A stretch of 64,000 bases of DNA from Cystobasidiopsis lactophilus (GCA_001599975.1 BCIO01000004.1:2391328-2455327), one strand, 5' to 3'. Shown: positions 20,302-32,206, numbered from the stretch's first letter. The notes: a model not told the origin generated them from the letters alone. Numbers and translations are program-made.

Positions 20302-22661
20302 TTAACGTTGGGTGGGCATGGTCACATCGGCGGTGCTGGTGATGGCATCCTCCGCGCGCCACATAGCGGTGGTGGTCTTGTACTGGGTCCAGAAGTCAAC
20401 ACCACTGCAAAGATAAAGCGTCAGACGTATCACCACAGACAAGAAGGAAAAGAAAGAGTCGCTCACCCTTTGCCGTAAAGCGAGTTGCCGCCGAGGATCG
20501 AGCCCTTGTTACCAGACCAACCGAACATGGGGAGAGGGACGGGGACTGCAACGATCATCAAGAGCCTGCAAGAAAAGCGAGCAGCTAGAAGAACGCACTG
20601 GGAACGTTGATACCAATCTGGCCAGCCTCGACTTCCTTTTCGAATCGGCGAGCGGTGGCGCCGGACTGGGTGAAGATAGCAGTGCCGTTTCCGTCTGAGA
20701 TGGGTAGCTGTGAGACATCGAACGTCTATCAAGAAGAAAGTGAACGCACATCGGTTCTTGTTGATGATGTCCAAAGCCTCATCCAAGGTCTCGGCGTGGA
20801 CGACAGTCAAAACGGGGCCGAAAATCTCCTCGGTGTAAGCCTTCATGTTGGTCTTGCACTCGACGATGGTGGGGCCGACCCAGTTGCCGTTCGAGTAGCC
20901 CGGCACTTGAACGCCACGGCCGTCAAGGAGGATCTTGCCACCCTCGGTCTCAACAGAGCCGATGAGGCCCTCAATCTTAGACTTGGCTTGAGGGGTGATG
21001 ACAGGGCCGCTGTAAATCACGAGCTCGGTTGTTAGCAATTTCCGGGCGAGATAAAATGAAGGCGACAAACAGATCAGCATCAGCGGCGAAACCGTTGCCG
21101 ACCTTGAGCTTTTGGGCACGCTCAATGAGATCAGGAACCCAGTCTTTGGTGTTGCCAACAGTGACCACTGCAGTTGAGACATGGAATTAGCAAAATGGTA
21201 AGATGATGTGGACAGTGGCGAGAGCAACATACAGACAGAGAGCGCCATGCATCGCTGACCAGCAGCTGGAGATGGCAAGCGATTGAGGGACGGCTTCACG
21301 GCCAAAAGAAGTGACAAGACCCACCTCCGAAGGCAGCACCAGCAATCGAGTTCATGGCGAAGTTGCGGTTGGCATCGGGCATAAGAACGGCGTGGTCTGC
21401 AGACCAACCAGACGTTAGAGAGCACAGCTGGATGAAGGAGCGAAAAAGAAAGGCGCACTCTTAGCACCCAAGTTGGATTGGACGCGCTTGCCATTGGCTC
21501 CTCCGCGGTCGTAAATGTACTTGCCAGCAAAGTCAGAGCCGACGAACGAGATGGCCTTGATCAAGGGCTCGTCGCAGATGAAGTTGACGGTGTCCACGCT
21601 GCCGTGGAGGACGCTCAGAACACCCTTGGGCAGACCTGGCGACATTGCCCGAAATTAGCTCTTGCTGCCAAAAAACGAAGCGGAGAGGTGGAAAAACACA
21701 CCAGCCTGCTCGCAAAGCTCAGCAATGATCATGGTCGCGCCGGGATCCCGCTCGGAAGGCTTGATGACCAATGTGTTGCCGGTGGCGATGGCCATGGGGA
21801 TTGACCAAAGCGGAATCATGGCTGTTCAATCCGAGTTCTTCGGATGCTCTTAGACATTGAATTAGAGAAAGACGAACCTGGGAAGTTGAATGGGCAGATG
21901 GCAGCGCCGACACCAAGGGGCACACGGCGGGTTTCAGTGTCCATGTCTTTTGAGACCTCGAGCTTCTCGCCCAAGAGCATGCTGGGGATGCCGGCAGCGG
22001 CCTCGACGACCTGTGAAATATTCGTTGAGCCTACGAACAAGGGAAAGGCAAAGCTGAAGAGGGGACCAACCTGCATGCCTCGGAGCACATCTCCCTTTGC
22101 ATCAGCAAACGTCTTGCCCTGCTCGATGCTGTTTTCCGGATAGCATCGGATATTCAGTTTTGCATTCTTTGACACTCTCAGAAAACATCAACGCACACGA
22201 TGGAGCGGGCAATGTGGTCGTGGTGCTTGTGGAGGAGGGCTTGCAGGTTGAGCATGATTCGCTGCCTGGAGAGGACGGACGAGTCCCTCCAGGAGAGCCA
22301 GGCCTCGTGCGAAGTGTCGACAATCTTGCGCATCTCCTCCTTAGTCGGTTCCGGCACGCGGGTCAGCACCCGCTGGGTCGAAGGGTCGTTCACATCGATG
22401 AACCGGTTCGTCTTGCTCTCGACGAATTCGCCTACGCGCCACGTTGATCCGACTTCAGCATGTTGTTTGCCACTACATAGACAACAGGAAATCACCGTTG
22501 ATGAGCAGCTTGGTGGCAGAGCCGTCCGTAGCCGTGCCTTGCCACTCGTTGGGCAAAGCGGCTTGCTCGTCCGCCAGGTTGGCCTGCGTCTTGGCCACGG
22601 CTTGCGCCGGAGCGAGGCGGGTGGTGTGCAGCGAGCGTCTCAGGTTAAGGGCTCTCTTCAT
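20302..22661 (-). CDS. Methylmalonate-semialdehyde dehydrogenase (CoA-acylating)
   Basis: Mitochondrial ALDH6-type enzyme that converts methylmalonate semialdehyde to propionyl-CoA and malonate semialdehyde to acetyl-CoA, in valine and pyrimidine breakdown. The start at 22661 gives a presequence rich in Arg and Ser ([20 protein letters not shown]). The mature part has [57 protein letters not shown], the NAD-site [15 protein letters not shown] and the catalytic Cys in [23 protein letters not shown] and [13 protein letters not shown] follow. About nine exons; the last encodes the region ending [12 protein letters not shown], stop at 20302-20304. Length and motifs are normal for the family. The neighbouring inversion breakpoint is 134 bp beyond its 3' end. 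Confidence 0.93.
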
Positions 22662-22794
22662 TATTGCTTTGAACGGGCTCAGCTCAAGAAAATTGTTTGG
22701 GATGAATTATTGGATGCCCGGGTGTTGGCGGAGGCCTGACTCCCCCACGCCTTTTCAAACGTGGCCTCGGATGGCCTGGAGCGACCCCAACCCG

Positions 22795-25093
22795 CTACTC
22801 ATCCTCCTCCTCCGACGAGTCCTCCTCCAGCATGTGCTCGACGAACGCCCTCGCCGCCGTCCGCAAGGCCCTGCCCTGGTCGCCGCCGACTTCCCTGCCG
22901 GCTTCCGATTTCCACCAGTCGATCACGGCTTCTTCCTCCAGAAGATCAGCCTCGTAAAGCACCCGGAGCCAGATCAGGAAGCTTTTGGTGTCTTCCTTGG
23001 TAGAGTAGATCTGCTGCACCGACAGCACCAGGTTGAGCTGGTCCTGGCTGGTGAATGGTGGCGCGATCTTAACCAGCACGTCGCCCCAGGTTTCGATCAA
23101 CTTCGACAGCTGCTCGTAGAGGTCTTTCACCGGCGTGGTGGCAGACGGCGGCAAGAGGGAGGCGAGGTAGGCGACAAAGTTCTCGCGGACGAGGTCGAGC
23201 GGCACGTTGGAGGACATGCGCAGCGTCTTGAGCTCGATGACCAGGTTGTCAACGGTGTGCTGCTCCCGGACGGCGCGATCGACCGAAGCCAGCATCTCGC
23301 TTTCGAAGGCCCGCTCGCTCGAATCTTCCAGCGTCAGGTCGCCCAGCTGCAGGTTGCTGAGGCTCGCCGAGGTATCTGCGCCTTCCGCGTCTGAATCGTC
23401 CTCCTCTTCATCGTCGTCTGCCACTGAAATCGAAGACACGGAACTCCGCCGCGAAGTCGAGGTCGAATGCGACGGCCGCCGGGTTGCGCCGATGCGAGAG
23501 AGCTGGTAGTTGCGGGCGTCCGTCTCGCTCTCGTCGTCCGAGTCCTCTTCCGCGACGGCCAGAGTCTCGCCAAACAGGGGCCAGCTGAAGCCGGACCCGT
23601 TTTCCAGTGGCCCTGCGGACGCCTTGTTAGATTGCCACCAGAACGAAGTTCGGTTGTGAGAGGAACGCACTCGACTTGATCTCTTCCGGCGGTTGCTCCT
23701 TCGCCCTGCTCACAGCCACCACATGCCCCTCCAACACCAAGCCATCGCCAATCAAAGCGCCCCTCGCCACCCTCGTGCCCTTCTTCACCTTGACGCCGTC
23801 GCCCAGGATGCAGTTGGTCAAATGGCAGCCGTCCTCCACCTCGCACTCTTTCCCCAGGTAGGCGTTCTTCAGGGTGCACTGCGAGCCGATGCGGCAGCTG
23901 TCGCCGAGCGTGGAGTGGGAGATGGAGGTGGACGGCCCCACCGACGAGTTGGAGCCGACAAGGGAGGACGCCACGGTCGAGTTGCGCGCCAGGTCGACCT
24001 TGGAGCCGAGGTAGACGCGGTTCTTGCGCGCTTGGTAGCGCCGACTTGGGCCAGGAGCGGGGATGTAGACGTCGGGCGTGAGAGGATAGAACCGCCTGGC
24101 GAGAAAGTCGTGGCTTTTCGGTTTGTTTAACGCATTTTGTAATGAGCAGGGCGAACAACTGCTGGAAAGAGAGCGGAAAAAAAAACAAACCTGGCTGCCG
24201 AATAGTCCCTCGGGTCGCTGATGAACCTGGCATTCTCGACCTGCTTCCCCTTGACATCCACATTGACCTTTCCATCGCCCACGAACGGCTTCTTGTCCAG
24301 CACAGATCCAGAAATGGTCTTGCCCAAGAGGTCCGAGGTGAGGATGCCGTGCACAAAGTGGTGCATGGTCTGGTAGTCAAAGTTCTCGGTGAACAGGGGC
24401 AGCACGTCGGGCGAGCAAAAGTAGGCCGAGGTCTGGGCCAGGTCACGGCGGAGGAGCATCTCTGGGTGCTCGGCAAAGAGCTCCTTGGGCAGCTTGAAGC
24501 GGGACGGGGCCGGGAAGGTGTCGGCGTAGTCGTAGTGCAGCAGCCGGCCCGTGGGCGCGAACGCATACATGGTGAGGTGCGCCGAGTCTAGAGTAGGGCA
24601 GAGCAGGCAGTCCATGACCAGGTTGGGGTCGGCGGCCCGCTTGACGGCGTTGAACGAGTCGAGCCGGGCCTTGAGGTCGACGTTGCCCATGTAGCCGCAG
24701 CGCAAGAGCAAGAAGGAGCTCTTGAGCTGCAGGGCATCTGCCTCACGCAGCACGTCGCCCTCTGTGAAGGCGGACGTGGGCCGGATGTGAAGCGACGCTG
24801 GCAAGGGCGCCAGAGCTGCTTTGACTCGCTCGACCGAGGACTGCTGCAGGAACAGGTACACCTTGTCGAACCCGCTCACTGCGTCCAACGCATAGGACAG
24901 TAAAGGCGCATTGCAGAACGGCAGCAGGCTCTGCGTGTCCCCGTTCAGGCGCTGTCCACGGCTGCTTTGCCCATAAAATTTCGGGCGCCTCGCTCACCAA
25001 TGGATCGAATGGCCCAAAGTGCGCGTCAAAGCTGTCGCCCAGCACAACAGCAACACTCTCCTCTTCCTCCTCGGCAGCCTTCTTGGGCGGCAT
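22795..25093 (-). CDS. GCD6: Translation initiation factor eIF2B epsilon
   Basis: Catalytic subunit of the eIF2B guanine-nucleotide exchange factor. The start at 25093 is MPPKKAAEEEEESVAVVLGD, followed by FDAHFGPFDPL. The pyrophosphorylase-like domain follows (LLPFCNAPLLSYALDAVSGF, LLRCGYMGNVDLKARL, LHYDYADTFPAPSRFKLPKE). Then comes the left-handed hexapeptide helix (VDLARNSTVASSLVGSNSSV, SHSTLGDSCRIGSQCTLKNA, LTNCILGDGVKVKKGTRVAR). The C-terminal W2 HEAT domain has ETWGDVLVKIAPPFTSQDQL and VLYEADLLEEEAVIDWW, ending in the acidic tail EEDSSEEEDE with the stop at 22795-22797. A Ser/Asp-rich linker separates the last two domains. Complete, with few introns; it acts in the cytosol. Confidence 0.94.
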
Positions 25094-25488
25094 CTTGGGC
25101 GGCAAACCGGTTTCCAAATCCTGTCTGTGGTTGATGCTGCTCGAGCATGCTGGCTGGACTGACGCTTCTCTCGGGGCTTTTGTTTTCCTGTTCCGCGATC
25201 AATGATACGAAATTTTGCTCGACTGTCTTCCCCTTGGTTTAGTCGGCCTTGCCTCCAAGGAAAGAGTCCGGGACCTGTCGCTTTGTTGTCTTTCTCTATC
25301 AGAGGGGCAAAACCAGAAGGCTCGCTCGATTGATGCATCGCCATACACCCTCAAGGTTGCTCAGAGCTCTGCTGTAAGACTACTGTGGTGCTTGCCCGTC
25401 GCTCCGTCTTTCGACCTTGCAGATTTGCCACCGGCATAGGTTTGCAATCCGAAGCTCCATCGTCATCATCTCCTTGTGCCCAAGCGCA
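25094..25488. other. Intergenic, no gene recognised
   Basis: Lies between the 5' end of the eIF2B epsilon gene and the 3' end of the next SDR gene. Nothing supportable seen. Confidence 0.5.
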
Positions 25489-26541
25489 TCAGGCCGAGAA
25501 GCCACCATCAACACAGAGCAGCTGTCCTGTGATGTAGCTGGCTTCTGTTGAGAGGAGAAAGTTGACGGAAGACGCCATTTCGGCCGCCGAGCCGATGCCC
25601 CGCCCAGAGTTGACCATGCTGAGTGCAGAATGAGTATGTAATCAACACATGGAGGGCGTTATAAAACCCACGGGTTGGCGCCGGCCATAGTGGTGAAGAC
25701 CTTCTGAACGTAAGGGTCGGACTGGTCGAGCTTGTACCTGAGAACGAAAAGGCCTCTTAGAGAGTGTGAGCTACATGAGCGGACATCTCTCACGTCTGCA
25801 ACAGAATTGAGTAAGTTACGTGGTATCCAAAGTCAGAGGAAAGGGGCACGCACCATTCCGGCATCGAAGCCGCCAGTGCCAATCGCATTGATCCGCACGG
25901 GTAGAGTCGTTTCCACGACAGCCTGCTTAATAATCTGCATGGCTGCTGCCTTTGCAATAGCGGATCTGCAGCTGTGTTCTAGCGCCCGTGAAAGGAAGAG
26001 GCACAACAAAGGACCTACAGGCCGTCGTAGATGATGGTCTTGGTGAAGCCGACGGTCAAGATGAAGCAGAACGACTGGTTCGGTCCAGGGTGCTTGGCAA
26101 AGATGCCGAGCCCGGCCTTGATCACGTTGAAAGTGCCAAAGGTTTCAATGTCAATGACCCGGCGGAAGGTCTCCGGCGGGCAGATCTCGATGGGCAGCAG
26201 AGGGCCTGGTTTCGGCATCAGTACTTGTCATCGAACCAACGAGAAAGGTGCACACTATCGTAGCCTGCGCCGGAAACAATCGAGTCGATGCGGCCCCAAG
26301 TCTTGATGGCCTGGTCGAGAAACCCAACGACAGATTCTAGGTTGGTGATGTCGACTTTAGCAGTTTCGGCAGGCGTGCTCTTTTCCTTGGCCAGCTCGAC
26401 CAACGTCTTCAACTTGTCAGGGTTGCTGAAATAGCCGAGCAGCACGGCGTGGCCGTCGTTGATCATTCGGGTCGCCACCCCGCTGGCCAGGCCGCCTGAA
26501 GCCCCAAAGATGACAATAACTCTCTTTTCGGTCTTTGACAT
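25489..26541 (-). CDS. SDR-like protein with an atypical active site
   Basis: Short-chain dehydrogenase/reductase fold. The start at 26541 gives MSKTEKRVIVIFGASGGLAS with a Gly-rich cofactor loop GASGGLASG, then AKVDITNLESVVGFLDQAI and RIDSIVSGAGYD. Next exons encode PLLPIEICPPETFRRVIDIE, GTFNVIKAGLGIF, SFCFILTVGFTKTIIYDGL and SAIAKAAAMQIIKQAVVE, then PVRINAIGTGGFDAGM. The end is ASYITGQLLCVDGGFSA with the stop at 25489-25491. At the usual YxxxK position the spliced sequence reads SAIAK, so the catalytic Tyr appears to be replaced by Ser; the nearest Tyr is eight residues before the Lys. Either an atypical reductase or a non-catalytic relative. Function unknown. Confidence 0.8.
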
Positions 26542-27173
26542 GATGACTGATGGAGAGAAAGAAGGGAACGAGCTCGGTGTTCAGCGGGGCAGGTCGACCG
26601 TCGGCTCGAGCGAGCGATGCAGCGGCAACGCTCGAGGCCGTCCTGTCTGCCTGTCGAGGTTGGGACAGGCGGAATGAAAGGCATCCTTTATGCTGTCAGC
26701 TCTGCAGCAGGAATTCGTCGGCAAGGGAAAGCCATTGGGTTTGACCGTGCGTGCCAGCGGGTTCGGCTCGGTTCCGGATTGAGGTGGCAAACAAGCAAAT
26801 TGTGTACACTCGCTACCTGGCCCACAGCAGCCTCATCACACATAAGAAAAAGAGAACAGGCGCCTCGAAATTCATTGAATTCAAGACACTGCACATAGCC
26901 ACAACTCTTGCCCTCCTGCTTCTAACCAACTGAGAGCCGCAATAGATCCATTGACCCCTTCATTTCTCTTGCCTCCGAGCTAGCGTCTGGTCAGGAAGGA
27001 CTATCCAGCAGAGAAGGAGGCAGAAGGCTGCCTCGTTGAAACGTACATTCTGGCATAAGACGGTTTCAGGTGCAGACACCGTACGTCTCTTTGCTAGCCA
27101 CCACGACAGTAACGTCTCGAGCCAACCATATCAGCAAGACGCTAGGCAAAAGAACCGAGTGCACGATCTAGAG
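26542..27173. other. Intergenic, no gene recognised
   Basis: Promoter regions of a divergent pair. No coding signal beyond short chance frames. Confidence 0.5.
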
Positions 27174-27887
27174 ATGCCAGGACTAGTCGATCAGCCTTCG
27201 CCATATGAACTGATGGAAACGAACGGGAGGCCGGAGCAACGCGAATGGCAAGACTTCCTCGTGGGCTCCCGTCAGGTAGCGACACGCTTTGTTTGATACG
27301 GAGAGGGATGGCAGCTCTTCCGAACAGACCAGTCCAGGTCCCCTTGGGGCTACGCGAGAGTGTTTCTCGCGCCCCCAGGTCATCCTCAAGGAGACATGCG
27401 GCACCTCGATGGATCGTCGCCGGCGACGACCCCGCTTCACCAGGTGCTGGCTAGCGACTGGTTGAGAGCGGGCACCGCACGAAATCCACGTCCTTTCGAC
27501 CAGGTCATTCTAAACGGGGTACCGTTGGAGGTCATTTACACAACCCACTACGACGGGAATCGGTATCTTGGGCAAACGAATGGTCTTTGGCCTTGCGTTG
27601 AAGTTCCTGTCACTCTTCGTGACATCCGCGAGGTCGAGTGGGTAGAAGACTCGTCTGGTCAAGGTGCCCACCGCGCTCGATACGATGGCGAATTGCACCA
27701 GATCATAACCACTCCAGCGGCTCACGGTGGCCAAGTGCACCATCATATCGAGGTCCAACACGCAGAAGACGGACCGGCGGCCAGGATCTACGTTCGTCGC
27801 CCTCGTCAATTAGCTCGTACAGGAGGTGGTATCAATGACGCTCAGCCTTTGAATGGCGCGGTGAATGGCATGAACGGTCACCGCTGA
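27174..27887 (+). pseudogene. Beta-repeat family copy C, interrupted by an in-frame stop
   Basis: Third member of the family at 9.2 and 36.6 kb. From the ATG at 27174 (MPGLVDQPSPYELMETNGRP) it reads EWQDFLVGSRQVATRFV, meets TGA at 27294-27296, and continues in the same frame YGEGWQLFRTDQSRSPWGYA, RVFLAPPGHPQ. Copy B has WRRFVHFRGGWQLF at this place, so the codons around the stop are ancestral coding sequence. Downstream it keeps CVEVPVTLRDIREVEWVED and a second module YDGELHQIITTPAAHGGQ, but is about 170 residues shorter than B. It ends with the same Asn-Gly-rich tail as B (NGAVNGMNGHR). A possible 45-nt GT-AG intron (27276-27320) would skip the stop in frame, so the gene may still be expressed in shortened form. 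Confidence 0.68.
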
Positions 27888-28574
27888 GGCCGGAAGCACT
27901 CGCGTTCGTGGTTTCCGAATCGTGAATCAAAGCATGCATTGACTGTGTTGAGCAGTCTCATCGAGGGTCGGAACTTTGCTGGCCAAACTTCTAGATCCCT
28001 TTCAGAATCTGTTCCTTGTCGTCTGCTCCAATTCCATAGCATCTCTTTGCACTCCATTTCGTTGTCCTCTTAGAAACATCGACCGCAGATTCTGCCTGAG
28101 TCCAAGAACAAACAGCTGCCGAATGTCGAGTAGAAGAGCCTTGAGCCCATTCGCCTCGCAAAAGAACGCAGGAGCGAGAGCGGCTTGAGCCACCGTCCGG
28201 ACGTTTTGCCAATGAAGCATAAGCCGGCAGCCCGCAGCATAGAGCGTTTGAAGGGGCATTCGCCAGTTGGAACAGACAGAGCAGAGCAATAGCATTCAGC
28301 CGTTCCAGCAAAAGGAGCTCGAGATTGGTGCGACGATTCCAACCCAGTTCTCACGCCGCCGAATCGACCCGAATCCGCCACTGGTTGCTGATTCGCGTTT
28401 TGTCTTGCTCCTTCAGTTCATTATGGACCGGCTGTAGCCATCAACCATGCTATGGACGCGCTTGGTCTGCCCTTTTCGCGTTAATGAACTCGACCCCACT
28501 TGCTGTCCAAGTGGCAATCCAGCTGAGAATTTCCGTTATTGCGCTCGGGCTGTCTCTCTGTTACAGCGAGCAGA
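27888..28574. other. Intergenic, no gene recognised
   Basis: Lies between copy C and the next SDR gene. Short frames only. Confidence 0.5.
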
Positions 28575-29644
28575 ATGAAACTTCAAGTTGGACAGAAAGT
28601 CGCATTCATATCCGGGGGCAGCAAAGGCATCGGAAAGGAAACCGCGAAAGGTCTGCGGCCTTGCTTTCGCCTTCGCCCGCCGAAAACTCAATCGGGTTGA
28701 CAGACTTGTTCCTTGATGGCGCCTGGGTCATGATTGCTGCCCGGCGAGAAGCTATCCTGAAGGAGACCGTCAAGGAGATCGCTGCTCTCGGTGGTCCCGG
28801 CAAGATTGAATACGTCGTCGCGGACATGGCCACCAGGGATGGCGTCTTCAAGGCCATAGAGACCACCACCCAACGCTTTGGCAAAGCCCCAGCCATTGTC
28901 ATAGCCAATGTTATCCAGACCAAGCACACCTATGACTTCGCCACAACGTCGGACGATTTGTTTGTCCAAGCCCACAACGAGCTGGTGATGAGCGTTGTGC
29001 ATCTAGTCCGAGCCACTATCGACCCGATGAAGGAGGCCAAATGGGGGCGCTTCGTGAATTTGGGCACAGTCGCTATCAAGTCAGCTGTTTACTATCCGTT
29101 TCCCCTACATCACTCAACCCAGTTCGCTTTTCAGAGAACCCCATCGATGGCACAACATTTACACAAACAACTACGTTCGTCTATCTTCATGCGACGGATG
29201 AGTTCGGGTACTTGAGCTGATCCTGTCTCGACAGCGAACCATGGCTCATGCGCTGATCCGATGCTGGGCCAACGAATATGCCAAGTTTGGCGTCACCTTC
29301 AACACAGTCAGCCCCGGCCTGATCGATACTGGGCTGTCGGAGGATATGTTGGACGAGGCCAAGGCTCAAGGTTTCAAGCAAGTCGAGAGCCAGCCAGCTA
29401 TCATGGCTGAGCGACCGGGCCAGCCAGATGAGGTGTGTCACGCTTCCTCTCCTGCTTACAGGCCAGTCCAGAATTTGAGCTTGCTTCTAGGTGTCGGGTC
29501 TTATCGCCTTTGTCTGCTCTCAGCGGGGGTCATACCTCACAGGACAAAACCTAACCGTTGACGGGTACGCATCCCTTTCATTTCATGCTTTGGACATGCT
29601 CCCTGACGCTTGCGAGCAGAGGATGGACTCGAGCTCTCATGTAA
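28575..29644 (+). CDS. SDR-family oxidoreductase
   Basis: The start at 28575 gives MKLQVGQKVAFISGGSKGIG with the cofactor motif GGSKGIG, then an intron. The next exon has DGAWVMIAARREAILKETVK, EYVVADMATRDGVF, RFGKAPAIVIANVIQTKHTY and WGRFVNLGTVAIKSAVYYPF. A later exon reads MAHALIRCWANEYAKFGVTF, NTVSPGLIDTGLSEDML and AIMAERPGQPDE. The final exons read VSGLIAFVCSQRGSYLTGQN, LTVDG and GWTRALM, with the stop at 29642-29644. The splice around the active site (29080-29240) is unresolved. The family includes 3-oxoacyl-ACP reductase-like and alcohol-forming enzymes; the substrate is not predictable here. Confidence 0.8.
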
Positions 29645-30307
29645 CTTGAACTATGCAATTATAGCTATTTCTACTTGCCACGGTGCAAAGCCTGACGAGG
29701 ACACTTTACAAAGTATTCTAGGTTCGTAGTGGTAAGGAGAAAGGTAGGAAGAAGAGCAAAAAACGAGGTACTACTCCATGGTGATGGAAGCCCAATAGAT
29801 CCTCGAGGGGATCCTTCCGTTCTGGCTCGGCGCGCTCGCCTAGCAACGGCGGCTTGGTCTCGTTTATCGTGCTCACTGGGTGGTTCATGTCTGCGGACAA
29901 GTGGTAAAGTGAATCAAGAGACGGCTCTCACGTAGCAGCACAAGGAGGCAAGAGAGCAGTGCCTTCCTGGTTCGTAGCCGCTTCCCGTGCTCAGAGACGG
30001 ATCAATAACAGGATCAGGGCAAAGTTCTTGTGCGCTTGACAGCGAGCAGAGAGGCATAGGAGGTCGAGATCTCGGCACCCAAACTGCAAGCAGAGCATTA
30101 ATGCCGTCGCCACCTGTAAGAAAGACCGAGGCAGCTCCGGTGGCCCAATGCAAGTCTTGGGAGCAACTCCAGAGGCATAGGAACATGTGCAATGCAGTCT
30201 CCAGGATGAACCGACATTCGCGGGAGTGGAGCAGGCTTGCCAGAAGCGGAGAAAGTCGCCGCCGCTTGACGGCTTGGACTTGAACCATACAACGTTGTAT
30301 TGCAATC
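29645..30307. other. Intergenic, promoter side of the aldolase gene
   Basis: A 191-codon open frame on the minus strand (29914-30489) overlaps this interval but has no recognisable domain and runs into the aldolase leader. It is treated as chance. The aldolase promoter and 5' leader should be here. Confidence 0.45.
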
Positions 30308-32206
30308 ATGGTGAGTGGCCATTTACACTCGTGGCGCACAGATCTAAGCAGTCGCCCAAACGCAGGGTCTCCTCGATATCGTGCCTGTGAGTCTGGCCAC
30401 AATCTATGCGCATTGGACAGGATGCTGATCCGCTTGTTGCGCAGGCGTACGCTCCCACGGCCCATGCCTGCTGCTCTCCTGGTGCTCATCGTTCTAATGC
30501 AGAGGCGTCATCACCGGCGAGAACGTCAAGAAGCTCTTTGAGTAGTGAGGCCGGCCTCCGTTTACTTTGGCATTGACGCTTCTGACCGGCTCGCAGTGCC
30601 AAGAAGGAGCACTTCGCCATTCCTGTAAGCCTCGTATCGATTTGATCAAGCTTGTCCGGCGCTGATCGTGTTCAAAACAGGCCATCGTGAGCACCGGTCC
30701 CACCTCTGGGCCTACCACTAACAATTCTCGCAGAACGTCACTTCGTCCTCCACCGCCATCGCCGCCCTCGAGGGCGCCCGCGACTCCAAGGCGCCCATCA
30801 TCCTCCAGGTCTCCCAGGGCGGCGCTGCCTTTTGGGCGGGCAAGGGCGTCAAGANCCCCGCCGAGACTCAGGCGGCCTCCGTCGCTGGTGCCATCGCTGC
30901 TGGCCACTACGTCAGGTGTGTTTAGGGCTCCACTCTATCTCTTGATGAGATGTCAAGTTGAATGATCTCTACGCACAGGGCCATTGCTGCTACCTACGGC
31001 ATGCAAGTGTCCTCTTAACCTTCTCTCCCTTTTTGTTAGACAGCAGACTGATGGAAAGCGTGCAGCCCGGTCGTGATGCACTCTGACCACTGCGCCAAGA
31101 AGCTCCTGCCTTGGTTCGACGGCATGCTCGAGGCCGACGAGAAGTACTTCAAGGAGCACGGCGAGCCCCTGTACTCGTCCCACATGCTCGACCTGTCCGA
31201 GGAGTCCAAGGAGGAGAACATCGAGATCTGCGTCAAGTACTTCTCCCGCATGGCCAAGGTCAACCTCTGGCTCGAGATGGAGATCGGCATCACCGGCGGC
31301 GAGGAGGACGGCGTGAACAACGAGGACGTCGACAACGCCTCGCTCTACACCCAGCCCGAGGACATTGTGGGTTGTCCCTCTTCTCAGAAAGTCACATTCT
31401 CAAGGATTGTGAGACTGTCCACAGTGGGACATCTACAAGGCGCTCTCCGCCATCTCCCCCAACTTCTCCATCGCCGCCGCTTTCGGCAACGTCCACGGTG
31501 TCTACAGTGCGTGACGCTCCATTCGATTCCTTTTTGAAATGCCGTGGTGACTGTGCGCTCAGAGCCGGGCAACGTCAAGCTCCACCCCGAGCTGCTTGAG
31601 AAGCACCAGGCCTACGTCGCCTCCCAGCTCAAGGGCGGCGCCGACCTGCCCGTCTTCCTCGTCTTCCACGGCGGCTCCGGCTCCGAGAAGCACGAGATTA
31701 CCACCGCCGTCAAGAATGTGCGTTTTGGGCCTTTGCCCGCTTTTAGCCGAGGTTGTTTTGGCTGAAGTCTTGGGACCTTTGTACAGGGCGTGGTCAAGAT
31801 GAACGTTGGTCAGTATATCCTCCTTCTTCTGGGATGCTTGCCGTGTCTGACGAAGGTGGCTGCGACAGACACCGACACCCAATGGAGTTATATGATCGGC
31901 TTCCGCGACTACTTCAAGAAGAAGGAGGCCTACCTCGCCACCCAGGTCGGGAACCCCGAGAAGCCGGACGGCCCGTGAGTTCTGGCCCCTCCCTTCAGTT
32001 ATATTGCCTTTAACTCAAGTTTGTTGCTTTCTCACAGCAACAAGAAGCACTACGAGTGAGCTTGGTTTCTACTATATTCATTCTGAATGAACACGATTTC
32101 ATATCGCCTCTATAGCCCGCGTGTCTGGGTCCGCGAGGGAGAAGTCACCATGCGCGACCGCGTCAAGGTGGCCTGCCAGGACTTGCTCAACGAGAACCGC
32201 CTCTAG
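30308..32206 (+). CDS. FBA1: Class II fructose-bisphosphate aldolase, 15 coding exons
   Basis: Zn-dependent glycolytic aldolase, cytosolic. Coding exons read by homology: 30308-30310 (ATG only), 30366-30386 (GLLDIVP), 30445-30446 (2 nt), 30503-30544, 30597-30624, 30681-30686 (6 nt, Ala-Ile), 30734-30915, 30979-31002, 31066-31366, 31425-31506, 31563-31717, 31787-31808, 31869-31974, 32038-32055 and 32116-32206. They join to GVITGENVKKLFEYAKKEHF, AIPAINVTSSSTAI, the zinc/active-site region YGIPVVMHSDHCAKKLLPWF, VFHGGSGSEKHEITTAVKNG and VVKMNVDTDTQW, ending in VACQDLLNENRL. The intron at 31003 has a GC donor. One base at 30855 is an N. The 5' end is remarkably fragmented; see findings. Confidence 0.93.

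Noticed and set aside
1-30000. A secondary-metabolite cluster (P450, SDRs, MFS, PhyH)
   Set aside because: The genes are scattered among housekeeping genes such as eIF2B, aldolase and tafazzin, with no backbone synthase (PKS, NRPS or terpene) in the window.
29914-30489. A 191-codon minus-strand frame upstream of the aldolase
   Set aside because: No recognisable motif, overlaps the first aldolase exons, mixed composition. Treated as chance.
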